Below are positions 33,431-45,676 of a DNA stretch of 64,000 nucleotides, one piece after another. This DNA is from Myrica gale (lineage: Eukaryota > Streptophyta > Magnoliopsida > Fagales > Myricaceae): NCBI GenBank assembly GCA_963930655.1, contig OZ005607.1:11486874-11550873 (forward strand), written 5' to 3'. The notes under the pieces are model-generated. The model was not told where the DNA came from. It did no database searches and was given only the letters and a program-made list of their open reading frames with translations. How positions within the stretch are numbered: position 1 is the stretch's first letter; each line of letters starts with the position of its first letter. The translations under genes and the position numbers were made by a program.

Positions 33431-34300
33431 ATTTAAGTAGGTATTTATGCAATAAGCAAATAAGTGTTAATATAAAGAGTAGAGTTAGAGAAGCAAACAC
33501 GAGATGTTTAGGTAATTTGGAAAAACCCGCCTACATCCACCCTTAAGCTTATTTCCAAAGCCTTGAGGTTTTTTCAATATCTCTCAAATAGTGTACACTC
33601 TTGTTTCAGGGTACTAAAGAACCTTACAAGTACTTTCTCGGACACAACACTCACAACCCAAGTGGTTTTTTGGGCGCATCACTTACAACCTAACCAAGCT
33701 TGTGATATACCTTCTCTAAGTTTCTTCTTTAGTATACAACCTCAATAAATGAATCACTTCTCTTGAATAGAAAGATACAAGAATTAAATTATCTCAAAGA
33801 GTGGATAACAAAATGGAAAGGTTTATCTCTTTTAATTCACACAATGATAAGGATGTGAAGATGTAATTTGTGTGAATGATATGAGAAATATGAATAAGAA
33901 GATTTAAGATCTTTCTCAAGCTATTGAAATGATATGTGGTCGTTCTCTATGTTTTACAGATGATATGTGATCTGACATTTGTACCGTTGTACCGGTCAAC
34001 CGCTTCATGTACCGATCGATCGTTTCAACTGACCGTTGTCCAACGATCATAAAAGACGGGAGAAGGGGGCTGCTAGGGGGGAGAGGGGAAAATTTTAGAG
34101 AGAGATCTGCCCTCTCTCTAGAACACGCGAGGAAGAAAAGTTTTCTTATTCGTAAGCGAGCTCAACTTCACTAGAACCTTTTGCAGAACTTCATTTCTCC
34201 AAAACCCAGCACTAGGTAAGCCACAAGCTAGCTACACCTCTCTGTAACTTATTCTTCACAAAAACTTTCATTTCAACAAATTTTATCCCAGACGCGTTTC
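33430..34300 (+). mobile_element. fragment of the solo-LTR family found at 54.0 kb
   Basis: GAGTTAGAGA, GCCTACATCCACCC, CTTGAGG, GGGTACTAAAGAACC and TTACAAG match the same ordered phrases at 54.2-54.4 kb (GCCTACGTCCACCC, GGGGTGCTAAGGAACC, TTACAAAG). No ends or TSD can be set. The palindrome array of the 54-kb copy is absent here. Confidence 0.5.
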
Positions 34301-36319
34301 TTACAACACTTGACATTAAGAACTTAAAACATCAAATGGGATGGAATGAACTTTTCTTGCAATGGAATGAATTGTTTGTCCCAAAAAAAATCGAACCAAC
34401 AAATATATCACCGTTAAGATGGGTGTGAGTTTTATGTTTTCTTCCATTCGAACTGAAATTAAAAGTTCAATACTTTTTTGTTCGATTCTGTTTTTACACG
34501 TTCGAAGATACATTAAGCATTTCGTTCTTTACTATACGCACGAGTTTGAATAGTGGCATGTGAAGTCATTTTATATTGTCGGAACATAGTGACAGACTGT
34601 TCGTTTGTGTTCGAATGTCATAGAAATGGAGATTGAATTAATGCGATCTCGAGCTTACAATAATGCTTATGAGTGTCCGAACGCATTTTATGATGCTGGA
34701 ACAAGACATTTATTTTTTTCATTTTTAAAATAAGTAAATAAATACTATTTTTTAAAATAAACAATTAGACATATAGCGAACTTTTTTTTCTTAAGCAGAC
34801 ATATAGCGAAGTTACTTATGCTGAGTTAAAAGACGTCAGTTTTAATATTGAAAAGAAAAGATACTAACAACAATATCCGAAAAATAAGGACATGAGTATT
34901 TTTTTACATCTTGAAGCGTCCGAACGATATAAAAAATCTTCGGACAGACGTGCATCGTTTGTGATGAAGCACTTTTCTTCATTGATCGGTGACAACTGAT
35001 AGTTCGTCACCCAGATACCGTGTGGACAGACCATTAGCATGTGCATGGTTACAGCCGTTACCAACTGCTATCGGCGACATGCACGTGTCAACCATGCGAA
35101 TAACTTCTTTCGATTCGAATTGTTTTCATAAAACGTCTGGATGCAATATCAAAATTTCTGAATGGTTCAGCAGCTAAATCACGTTGTGATTGTCTTGATT
35201 TTTCAAAACCAACACCTGCAAATACTAGAAAACGATTGTCTGCCTGGTTTTCTGCCCTTTCTCTAGACCTCTCTCCATACTTCGTTTGTTTTCATCTCCA
35301 ATTTGCTGCCTCCGACGAGAGGAGCAAGGGCTCCTCCTCTCCCCCTTTTCCCCCTATCTTCCCTTGAATTCCCTCAAAAACTAATACAAATATGTGTCCG
35401 AACGGTTCAAGCGTAAGAAAGTTAGAGTTTCGTAGACAGTGGAGGAAAAATAGAAAAACTAAGTAAACAAGACATTTGAGTACGAGGAGAAGTGAAGAGC
35501 TGATTTTGGGCATAAAATCTCATTGAAGAGATTGTGAAAGGAGCATCTCTTTTAGAATTTGAAGTTGGATTGCATTTGAGGTTACTGGTTTTTAAATTGA
35601 ATTGTATTAGGATGAAAAACTTGTATTTTAATATATGAAAGCAAGTGTTTTTCAAAATTTTAGGTTGTAAAATGATAGTAAAGGAGTTTTGGGTTGATTG
35701 TGATGTGTTTATATTGAAGTGTTTGTGATTTGTGTTGATTTTGGGTTGAAAATAGAGTTTATGCGTCTAAGAACTGTCTTATTCGACAATCGCAGTCTGG
35801 ACGGTTTATTTACATTCCAGACTCTATTTTAGGTTCGGACGCTTTGCAAAACGTGTCCGAACGTGTGTTTGTATGGTTCGGACCGTTATGCTACGTCCGA
35901 ACGGTATTTGTTGTTTTATCATGCATTCATTTAGCAGCTTTAGACCCCGTTTAAGAATTACACAAAGTTCGGATAATGAACTGGATGTAATTCTGTATCT
36001 GCTACTGTGACAGATGTGTTTATAAATTTCGATGCAAATCTCTTTTTGTCCTTCGGATATACATTCAGCATTGAGCTTACACATTTGCCTTAAATGGTTG
36101 GTGTTTAGTCTCAATGTTGTAGGCGTGTATCTGGGGACTGAGGGGAAATGCTGTCAAAATTTCTAAAGCATCGATCACAATGGTCGAGTCAATTACGTGC
36201 AGTACGTGATATTGTAAACTTGAATGAGATATGACCTATCATCTAAAGAAATTAAAGTTCAACATCAATGTCATAATTGTTTACATTATTGTTTGTATTT
36301 TTGTCTTTTAAGGAACAAT

Positions 36320-39157
36320 ATGGATAAGAGCTGGATTTATGAGGCTGATAGACTCAAAAGTGCGAAGTATAGTAATGGTGTTTGTGATTTTATGAGTGTT
36401 GCCCGTAGTTATGCAGATAGTCGGGGTCTGATAAGATTTCCATGTAAGAGATGTAAGAATGTGTTGTTCCAACGTGTGGATGAGACAGAGGATTATTTAT
36501 TCATAATTGGTTTTGACCAGAGTTTCACTCATTGGGTATTTCACGGAGAGTCAATTTCAGAAGTTCCTAATCGGGTGGTGAATTTAGAACCTGAACCGGG
36601 AAGCGAGGACTCTGAGGGAAACATAAATGATGATATTAAAGACGTGTTAGAAGATTTTTAGGCAGGAGCAGGGGTTGATGAGAATATATCGGGTCCTGAA
36701 ATAGTCCAGTCAGGGTCTGGAGACGGATTTTCTGCGTATACCAAATTATGGGCGGATGCTGAGCGAGAGTTGTATCATGAGTGTAAGAAGTACTCAAAGT
36801 TGTCCTTCGTTGTTAGGTTACTTTATGTGAAGTCGGAGAATAATTTGACTGTAAAGGCGTTTGAAGATGCTTTGGGCTTGATAAAAGATGATTTGCCGCA
36901 TGGGGAGACACGTCCTAAATCTTATTATTAGGCGAAAAAGTTAAGAAAAAATTTAGAATTTAGCTACGATAACATACATGCGTGCTTAAATGACTATGTA
37001 CTATTTTGGAATGAGCACAATGAGTTACAAGAGTGTCCGGTGTGTGGGGAATCGAGGTTGAAGTATTGTCAAAATAACAAATCAAAGGTTCCTCAAAAAG
37101 TGCTGCGACATTTTCCCTTGAAATCGAGGTTACAGAGATTGTTTTTATCAAGGCAGATAGCAACAGATATGCAGTGGCACCAAGAGAAGCGTGTGGTTCA
37201 AGATGGGGTGATGAGACATCCTACAGATTCTAGGGTATGGAAGGACCTCGATAAGAAGTATGAATGGTTTGGGTATGAAGAGTCACGACTAACACGTCTT
37301 GTTGCAGCGACTGTTAGTGGCAATGATACACGGGTTGTTTAGGAAACGAAGTATGTACGACGTTCACTGAGTTGAGCTTATTCTTCAAAGACTTATGCTC
37401 AAGAACAATACGTTTAGACATTGTGGACCAATTAGAGGAGGACATTGGAATGATTCTTTGCAAGTTGGAACATATATTACCTCCATCATTTTTTACTATT
37501 ATGGTTCATTTAGCTGTTCATTTACCTCAGAAAGGTGAAATTTGGGGGTCCAGTTCAATTTCGGTGGATGTATCCAATGGAGAGGTATATGGGGAAGATG
37601 AAGCATTTCATTAAGAACAGGGCACGGTGTGAGGGCTCAATAGCAGAGAATTGTGTATTAAATGAATGTCTAACTTTTTGCTCAATGTATCTTGGTACGG
37701 TTGAGACGAGATTTAATAGAAAAGATTGGAATTATGCCAACATGGATGATCGAAGTTGTCGTTTTTTTGTGTTTACTCAAAGTGTTCGACCGTTGGGAGC
37801 TGGTAGGGGTCAAGATTTGAATAGAAATGAATTTACACAAGCGCAATGGTACGTACTCAACAACTGTTCAGAAATCAGCCAACATATAAAGTATGCACTT
37901 ATGTGATATTTGCTCACTTAATGGGCATTATAAGTTCATTATATTTTAATTTACTATAAAATATCTTATTTCTTTATAGCGAGCATTTGGAGGAGATGAG
38001 GAGGAAGTCACCAATAAATGTTGATAGGGGGCACGAAGAAGAATTTCTGTTATGATTTAAAACTCGGGTATTTATTTAAGAGTTAAATGCATGTCATGCC
38101 CCTGTGGTATGCGGTAATAGCAAATATGCCCCTGAGGTAAACAAAGTCATTTTCATACCCCTGAGGTAAACATTCAGGAGCAAATATGCCCTTTCATACC
38201 CCTGAGGTAAACATAACGGAATGACATATTTGCTCCTGAATGTTTACCTCAGGGGTATGAAAATGACTTTGTTTACCTCAAGGGCATATTTGTTATTACC
38301 GCATACCACAGGGGCATGGCATGCATTTAACCCTTTATTTAATTTTGTTCCTATTATATGTTTAATTTTAATCGATCATTTTTTTAGATTCATATTTAAC
38401 ACGTATTTACTATTTTAGATTCAAACTATGTGCAACTAAAATCCTGGCTCGATCGGATGACTTGTATGCATTAGCATACGGTCCGGATCAGCGGACACTT
38501 TGTTACTCTGGGTGTGTAGTGAATGGAGTTAGGTTTCACACGGTCTTTTGTGAATAGTTTCGTAACACTCAGAATAGTTGTGTGGTTGTTCCGGGGGACC
38601 ATGATGGGGAAGATGTTAATTTTTACGGCCAAGTCGTGGATATTTAAGGTTTGCGTTATTTGCGGGGGAATTTAGTTTAATTACTAAAATGTGACTGGTT
38701 TGACTTGAGTACTCAAAATTTAGGTCTTGATAAAAGTTGTCGGATTGTTAGTATTAACACATCCCGAAAGTGGTACAAAGATGACCCATTCGTGCTAGCT
38801 TCTTAGGGGAATCAATTGTTTTATATTGATGATATGAAGTTGGGCGGCCACTGGAAGATTGTTCAAAAGATTACCCCTAGAAACACGTATGATATTCCAC
38901 CTACTGAAGAGGAAGCTAGTGAAAATGGAGAAGAAGCGTCGAACCGTGAAGTATACCAGGAGAATGAGTCTATTGAGCTTTTTGTGGACTTTAGCTCATT
39001 TGGCATGATCTCATTGACTATAAATAACGTCGAGGCTTATGTGCCGGTAACCGATGAGAGTGTTCCACAATAACGTGAAGTAGAAGGAAGCGAGGATTCC
39101 TACGAATCGTTCGGTGAAGATTGTATTAATTCTGAAGAATATTACTCCGAGGACTAA
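36320..39157 (+). pseudogene. CACTA transposase pseudogene
   Basis: From ATG 36320 the frame begins MDKSWIYEADRL; with GVCDFMSVARSYA, IRFPCKRCKN and FTHWVFHGE it forms the N-terminal Transpos_assoc domain of plant CACTA transposases. Then come ECPVCGESR with the start of the Transposase_21 domain (MQWHQEKRV, HPTDSRVWKDLDKKY), but its catalytic core is deleted. A DUF4218-like part follows at 37.37-37.9 kb (MVHLAVHLPQ, then YMGKMKHFIKNRAR), split by a frameshift near 37.55. The DUF4216 part occupies 38.4-39.16 kb. Stop codons occur near 36660, 36930, 37340, 38560, 38645 and 38805. It cannot make an active enzyme. Confidence 0.85.
38080..38333. mobile_element. Mutator-type fold-back MITE with 9-bp TSD
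   Basis: The 254-bp element is flanked by perfect TTTATTTAA (38071-38079 and 38334-38342), the 9-bp TSD of Mutator-like elements. It consists of two arms of about 110 bp that are inverted copies of each other with only a few mismatches (ends GAGTTAAATGCATG and CATGCATTTAACCC), around a centre of about 35 bp. It should fold into one long hairpin. The near-identity of the arms implies a recent insertion. It sits in the presumed intron before the DUF4216 part of the CACTA transposase gene. Confidence 0.92.
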
Positions 39158-40199
39158 AGTAACTTTATCATTTCAATCAAATTTGCGTTTCTATTTTTTA
39201 TTCATTTTGAGTAACATAGTCATTGTGTTTTTTTATCTAATATTGATTTATTTGGTCCCAGGACGACGTCATGCCGGTAGGCGGGAAACGTCTTCGGTGC
39301 GATTCATCAATTCTATCTCGTTCGATACCCAAATGAAAATTTGAGTAGATTTATGTGTACGACTTTGTCAGTACTTATCAATTATGTATTTTATTTACTT
39401 TTAATAACGATGACATATTTGTAGATATTTTATTATATTATGAGCAGTGAATATTTTTATGTTTATATTATTTCATAAATTTTAATTAAATTAATTCAAA
39501 TATACAGAAAACCGTTCGAACTGTTGTTACATGTCGTTCGCACGGACCTTTTTCGTTGCTAGCGTGCGCACGCATAACTATCCGTCTGCACATTTTGCTT
39601 TAAATCTGCTAGTCCGAACGATGTATATCGCGTCCACACGGTCTATAAATAAGAATCCGTCCGTACGATACATCGACACGTTCGAACGTTTTCAACTTAC
39701 AACGAGTACGAACTGTATACGTAAAGGTTCGTACGGCTTTTTCAGCTGACAAAAATATTTTCGTCATAATGAAACTACGGTGCGGACATCTTCACAAATG
39801 CGTCCGGACATATTTACATCATCGTTCGGACGTTAATAGACAACGGTGAGGACGTTTATTGCGTGACAAAATGTATTTCGTCACATTGGATTAATCGTTC
39901 GCATGAGCTGTGCGAACGTATAGAGAGAACGTTCGCACATCTCATGTGAACAGATGGACGGACTGTACTAGGCATGATGATTTTGAATTTCGTCAGTAAG
40001 GTATCAAACTGTTTGGACTGGTTTATAAACCGTCCGAACGATTTTGAGTGACATGACACAAAAATCGTCACCTAAAACATTGGCTGACGGGCTTTAGGTG
40101 ACAGTTTGGGTTACAATCCGTTTTTGTCATCCAAAACCTTAGCTGAAGAAATTAGTACTTTATTTGTCACCTAAAGTTATTTTTTTTATTGTAGTGGAT

Positions 40200-40530
40200 G
40201 CACCAACCTCGAAGAAGAAGAAGAAGAATGAATGAATGAAGCCGCGGAAGTAATAAACGGAAATATACTTAGAGAATGTCTTTTTCGGAAAAATCTACAT
40301 TTTATGTGACTGTGGGTTTTTTTCGTCTAGAGTTATGGTATACTATTGGGTGGAATTGTAAGAAGCAATAAAATCTAAGAGAATGTCGTTCGATAACAGT
40401 TATAAGAGTTTTTCTTCTGTGATAGACTCTGGCGGAAGCAGTTCTTGCTAACTTTTTGTTAGCAAGTAGATGCACTTCAATGTTCTTTGGCGACGGCATT
40501 GCTTTCGTAGTAAATAAGCAGTGATGCATA
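40200..40530 (+). pseudogene. relic of a receptor-like protein gene, 3' end
   Basis: ACCAACCTCGAAGAAGAAG and the next 310 bases closely match 63640-63960, that is, the basic C-terminal tail (QPRRRRR) and 3' flank of the intact receptor-like protein gene. Shared phrases include TAGAGTTATGGTATACT, GGTGGAATTGTAAGAAGC and GCGGAAGCAGTTCTTGC. The rest of the gene is missing; the CACTA element ends exactly where the homology begins. Confidence 0.8.
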
Positions 40531-41775
40531 GGATCTCCGATCTCTTAGTCCTTAGCTGATTGATCAGTTAGGTACACTTTTTTTTTTCAATTTTTTTCCC
40601 TTTTGGTTGAAAAAAATGACCTAACAAATTATTTTTTATGAAATAATTAAAATTAAGAAGCACAAAAAAAGTAAAAAAAAAAATGCAGCAAAAACTAAAA
40701 ATCACACAAATATAGAGAATATTAAAAAATTCGAAATTAAAATTCTAAAAAAAAATTCGAAAAAAATTATTGCCAGGACCCGTGGCCCGGGAAAAACTCC
40801 TCCCTTGTGCACCCCTCAAATTTGCCCTCCGCCCCCAATGAAGATATATAGAGCCCCCAGGAGTGGAGATCCCACTCTATCGGATTCCCTCCAGTACCAT
40901 GCTCAAAACTCCCTCTTAGAATTTGTTTTTCTTTTTTCCAAGGTTTAGCTATTTTATTAAAATTTATTTAATGGAGGAAATGTGGTTGTACAATAGCGGT
41001 CTTGGTTGTTTTGACGTGGGAGAGTAAAATAGAAGGCATGAGATTCAACGGCGAAGGACGGTGAGAGTCCATGGGCTCTCATGGGATTGCGACGCGTGTT
41101 GTTTTCTCAGAAACTCCCTTGCCAATCGTGCGTAAAACGGTAAAAGATCGACGCGGGAGAGAACCGTCAAGGTGGGGCTGTCAAGGTTGCACGTCGTCGG
41201 ATACTTCCGCGTCAATTTCTTCATTCTTGTCTTCGGTGTCTGAAGAAGAAAATAAAATCAGCGTTTTCTTATTAATTATTTTTTATTTATTCACTAAACT
41301 CTAAGCTTATAGGTTAGATTTGCTGAGAGACAAAGAAATCGTGCTTTTATATGCATTTAAGAGGTCCTTGGAATATTAACATTTAAATAATCTTTCGTGG
41401 TAACATGACAAGAGAGCCCCTTTTTTTCTATTCTTATTTTGAAGACTTATTACAAGAACAAGAATGCCTCCCACTTTATAATATGTATAAGTACGTCACG
41501 TGGGTGTGCGCCGAATCAGAAAAATTTACACTTCTTAAAATTTTAACACAATAAAAAATTACAATATAATCTCTCTCTCCCCATCACATCATTATTTTTC
41601 ACTATAACAAATATTAAAACCACATTTCTCTTCACTTTGTCACCAAATTCAATACCCTAAAATTTCGACCTCCCCAAAAAAATTTAATACTCAAACACAA
41701 GCATGGTGGACTAACTGTCTTTCGAAACAAACAAATCTCACGATCGCTTTTAATTTGTAGTGAATCCAAAATCTG
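40530..41775. other. intergenic stretch with a worn hAT-like end
   Basis: 40790-40840 resembles the right end of the hAT element at 59.2 kb. A GC-richer stretch at 41040-41250 has no recognisable product. No gene is called. Confidence 0.35.
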
Positions 41776-41957
41776 ATTTTCCAATAGAAAAGTTTTTAGA
41801 GAGAGAGAAAGCACTAAGCAAAAATGCCAGCGCGAGAACGATTTTAGAGAGAGAGACAGAGAGAGTTGTACAACGAGAGCAATGGGTACGGGAACGGGGT
41901 GATGACGTCAGCATCGTCTTTGACGGTGACTGGTACGTCGTCGTCTCCGTCGGCGAC

Positions 41958-42336
41958 TGTTATGTGCAAGGGGTTCGAGACCCTTGTTTCCCGATTGTTT
42001 GTCTGATGATACTGTGTCGTTTTATTTTAGTTAAGTTGTGTCGTTTCACTTTAGTCTTTATTATTTCTACTTCGTTGACTGAGTCTTTGTAAGTGGACCG
42101 AGTGGTTCATGGGTAGTTATTTCAGTCATTTTGAGCCAGTTGCTTCAGTTCGTGTTTCTGAGCAATGTTCACGTTGTGTAGTGGTCAGTTATCACCTGGC
42201 CTATTTATGTTTGCTATCATTCAATCAAAATGAGATCATCATCTTTTCAATTACAGAATACCAAAAGGAGGTCTGGTAACCTCGAATTACCATAAACAAT
42301 TCAGTTCACTTTGATTACACAATTATAGTTATAACA
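41958..42336 (+). repeat. 5' LTR of the Gypsy element
   Basis: This 379-bp LTR begins TGTTATGTGCAAGGGG and ends TTATAACA. It differs from the 3' LTR at a limited number of sites, which could date the insertion. Confidence 0.93.
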
Positions 42337-45295
42337 GTGGTATCAAAGCCTTGGTTCTGCGACAATGGCTGAGGGTACTAGGCATGTGCAGATGACTGAA
42401 GCTTTGGCAGCATTGAAAGGAGAAAACACCCACATGCGTGAAGAATAGGAGCGACAGAAGGAGATGTTAGCTGCAGTACTTCAACAGATCAATAATATGG
42501 CATCTAGCTATGAGGCTTTAGCAGTACGTCATAATTTTGGGGAAGGTTCTTCCAACTCTAAGGTCAGTAACAATCCTTTATTTGAGTGCATTGGGGGAAT
42601 TCAAGCTAGGTCTTTAAAGTTGGATTTTCTTAAATTTGATTGTACTGATCCGGACGAATGGATTCAAAAGGCCTAACAATTTTTTGAGTATTACAAAATG
42701 CCCGATGACCAAAAACTTCAAATAGCCTTTTTCCATATGGAAGGAAAGGCCCTATCATGGTATAGTTGGTTAAAGGCGTCCAGCCCAGTTCACTCTTGAA
42801 ATAATTTTATTACAGCCTTAGAAGTAAGATTTGGACCTCAGCCTATGAGGATCCTGTAGGGGCATTTACTAAATTAAGGCAAAATGGGACTGTAGAAGCA
42901 TATCAGACACAATTTGAAATGTTATCTAATAAAATACTTGGATTATCTAAAGAGTTTCGCATTAGTACCTTTCTCAGTGGCCTTAAGGATGATTTGAGAA
43001 TCACCGTGTTTAAGCCATCTACACTCTTGGAAGCCTGTGGTTTGGCCAGGTTACAGGAGGAAGAAGTGCTTAGGTGTGTAAGGTCAAATCCAACCAAGTT
43101 GCAAAACCCAAAACACCAACTTGAACAACCAGCCCAGATTGCCTGCACCACCCCCTATTTTGAGACTTCTAGCACCTCCAACTAGACCCAACCCAAGACC
43201 TCAAACCTTTAATAACCCCAGAAAAACCAGCTTTCCCATCAAAAGAGTTTCTCCTACTCAAATGCAAGAAATGAAGGGAAAGGGGCTATGTTGGTTTTGT
43301 GATGAGAAGTATCATTTTGGACACAAATGTACCAAACCCAAGATTTACCTTTGAGAAGGAATGGAGGGCGAAGTAAAGGAATCCAAAGAACCAGAAAATG
43401 AGGAAGGTATCTTGGCTGTGATAGAAACTAATGACGAGGAAGTGGGTGCGTCGTTAGGAATCACCATGCATGCTATTGCTGGATCCTTAGCCCATAAAAC
43501 TATGAGATTGTTTGCTGAACTTAATCACCACCGAGTACTGGTCTTGATTGACACAGGAAGCACTCATAGTTTTATAGATCTCAATGTAGCAAGAAAGGTC
43601 AACCTGTCAAGGGAAGAGAGCCACTTAAAAGTTCAGGTGGCTAATGGTGCCACTCTTCCTTGCCTTGGTCACTGTAAGGCAGTTTCTTTGAAGCTACAGG
43701 ATTACACATGTAAGGTTAATTTATATGTGTCGACTCTTGGGGGTTGTGACATAGTTTTGGGTGTTGTTTGGCTAAGAGGATTGGGACCAGTTTTATGGAA
43801 TTTTTCTGATCTAACTATGCAGTTCCAGTGTGATGAAAAGGCTGTAGAGTTGCAGGGAATCAAGAGACCAACAATAAATGTGACTGAGGAAGACGACATT
43901 GGCGACCTCAAGAAGGGAACATCAAAAGGAATATGGTTGCAAATTATGGAAGGAAATTTATCAAAGGATATGGAGCAATTGATGTTCCCATCTTGGGTCA
44001 TTGGTACCCTTCCAGTAGCAGATCCTGCATCAATTCCACAGCAATCCATTAGGAGGCCACACGGGAGTACAAAAAACACAAGCAAGAATCAAAAAGGAGT
44101 TTTACTGGCCTGGCCTAAGGAGTGATGTTCAACAGACATCAAAGAGTGTGATGCATGCCAGAGAAGCAAGGTGGAAGCCCTCCTCCCTTCGGGGTTGCTC
44201 TAGCCTTTGCCCATTCCTACTAAGAACTGGGAAGACATCAGCATGGACTTTATTGAAGGATTACCTCCTTCAGGAGGCAAGACAGTAATCTTTGTGGTAG
44301 TAGACAGGTTAAGTAAATATTCTCACTTTATGCCTATTACTCATCCCTACACAGCTCTAACCGTGGTCAGGGTGTTCATGGACAATGTTTTTAAATTACA
44401 TGGTTTACCACTAACCATAGTAAGTGATCGAGATCCTGTGTTCACTAGCAATTTTTGGAGAGAAATGTTCAGGTTATCTAGAATAGATCTGTTACTTAGT
44501 ATAGCCTATCATCCTTAAACGGATGGACAAAAAAATCCATGAATAAAGTGCTCGAATGTTATCTCAGGTGCTTCTCAAGTGACAGACCAAAAGACTGGGT
44601 TAAGTAGCTACCTTTAGCTGAGTATTCTTACAATACCTCAGTCCATACATCAACAAAGGTGTCCCCTTCCGAAGTTGTGTATGGCCAGCCTCCTCCTCGA
44701 ATGTTACCATACGAGTCGGGAGCTACCAAGGTTCAAGCGGTCGATGAAGAACTGCGAAGCCGTGAGTTTATAGCCAAGCTCATCAAGAAAAACCTGCAGG
44801 AAGCACAAGGTAAAATGATGTATTTTGCCGATAAAAAAAGACGAAGCCAAGAGTTTGAAATCGGTGATTTTGTTTACCTCTGGTTAAGGCCGTACCGGTA
44901 AATGACCTTATCGATGCGAAGGAACTTGAAGATCGTACCAAGGTATTACGGGCCGTTTAAAGTGGTTCGAAAGGTAGGTAAAGCGGTGTATGAACTAGAG
45001 CTAGCCCCGAAGCCAAAATCTACTCCGTATTTCATACGTCATGCCTTAAAAGAAAACTAGGAGAAGGAAGACAAGTATGTTCAAACTTACTAAGTATCAC
45101 TCCCGAAGGATCCATGGAATCCGATCCCGAGAGGATCTTGCAACGGGGAATGAAAAAGAAAGGGAATGTGGCTAGAGTTGAAGTCTTGGTGTAGTGGAAT
45201 GGCGCCAGCGAGGAGGATGCTACATGGGAAGACTTAGAAACCCTAAGGAGGCGCTACCCAAACCTTGAGGACAAGGTTTTCTAACAAGGGGCATC

Positions 45296-45676
45296 TGTTA
45301 TATGCAAAGGGCTCGAGACCCTTGTTTCTCGATTGTTTGTCTGATGATACTATGTCGTTTTATTTTAGTTAAGTTGTGTCATTTCACTTTAGTCTTTATT
45401 ATTTATACTTCGTTGACTGAGTCTTTGTAAGTGGACTGAGTGGTTCATGGGTAGTTATTTCAGTCAGTTTGAGTCAGTTGCTTCAGTTCGCATTTCTGAG
45501 CAATGCTCACGTTGTGTAGTGGTCAGTTATCACCTGGCCTATTTATGTTTGCTATCATTCAAACAAAACCAGATCATCATCTTCTCATTTACAGAATACC
45601 AAAAGGAGGCCTGGTAACCTCGAATTACCATAAACAATTCAGTTCACTTTGATTACACAATTTTATAGTTATAAAA
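45296..45676 (+). repeat. 3' LTR of the Gypsy element
   Basis: This 381-bp LTR begins TGTTATATGCAAAGGG and ends TTATAAAA, where a C-to-A change has altered the canonical CA. GCGAC follows directly. Confidence 0.93.

Larger units (their letters stand above)
34600..40196 (+). mobile_element. CACTA (En/Spm) element with degenerate transposase
   Basis: The right end is TTTTATTGTAGTG, closing at 40196. The right 600 bp are packed with palindromic GTTCGAACG and CGTCCGGACG variants. Similar motifs are scattered over 34.6-36.0 kb. A CACTA left terminus was not found, so the left boundary is approximate. The element holds a broken transposase gene on the plus strand and a nested Mutator-type MITE. 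Its right border lies directly within the C-terminal tail of a relic receptor-like protein gene. Confidence 0.75.
41958..45676 (+). mobile_element. Ty3/Gypsy chromovirus-like retrotransposon, internally deleted
   Basis: Two LTRs (41958-42336 and 45296-45676) bound a 3.7-kb element flanked by GCGAC on both sides (41953-41957 and 45677-45681). TGGTATCAAAGCC (42338-42350) is a primer-binding site for initiator methionine tRNA. The gag part (42.4-43.35 kb) ends with the zinc knuckle CWFCDEKYHFGHKC. The protease motif LIDTGSTHSFID lies at about 43544-43580. The integrase zinc-binding region (GGHTGVQKTQARIKKEFYWP, CDACQRSK) follows almost directly from 44.04 kb, so reverse transcriptase and RNase H are deleted. 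The integrase core (MDFIEGLPPS, VVVDRLSKYSHFMPI, VSDRDPVFTSNFW) is at 44.2-44.5 kb, and a chromodomain-like tail (DATWEDLETLRRRYPN, EDKVF) is at 45.2-45.28 kb. Several stops and frameshifts are present. It is not autonomous. Confidence 0.93.

Noticed and set aside
36960..37163. Minus-strand frame inside the CACTA transposase region
   Set aside because: It is a shadow of the plus-strand transposase pseudogene.
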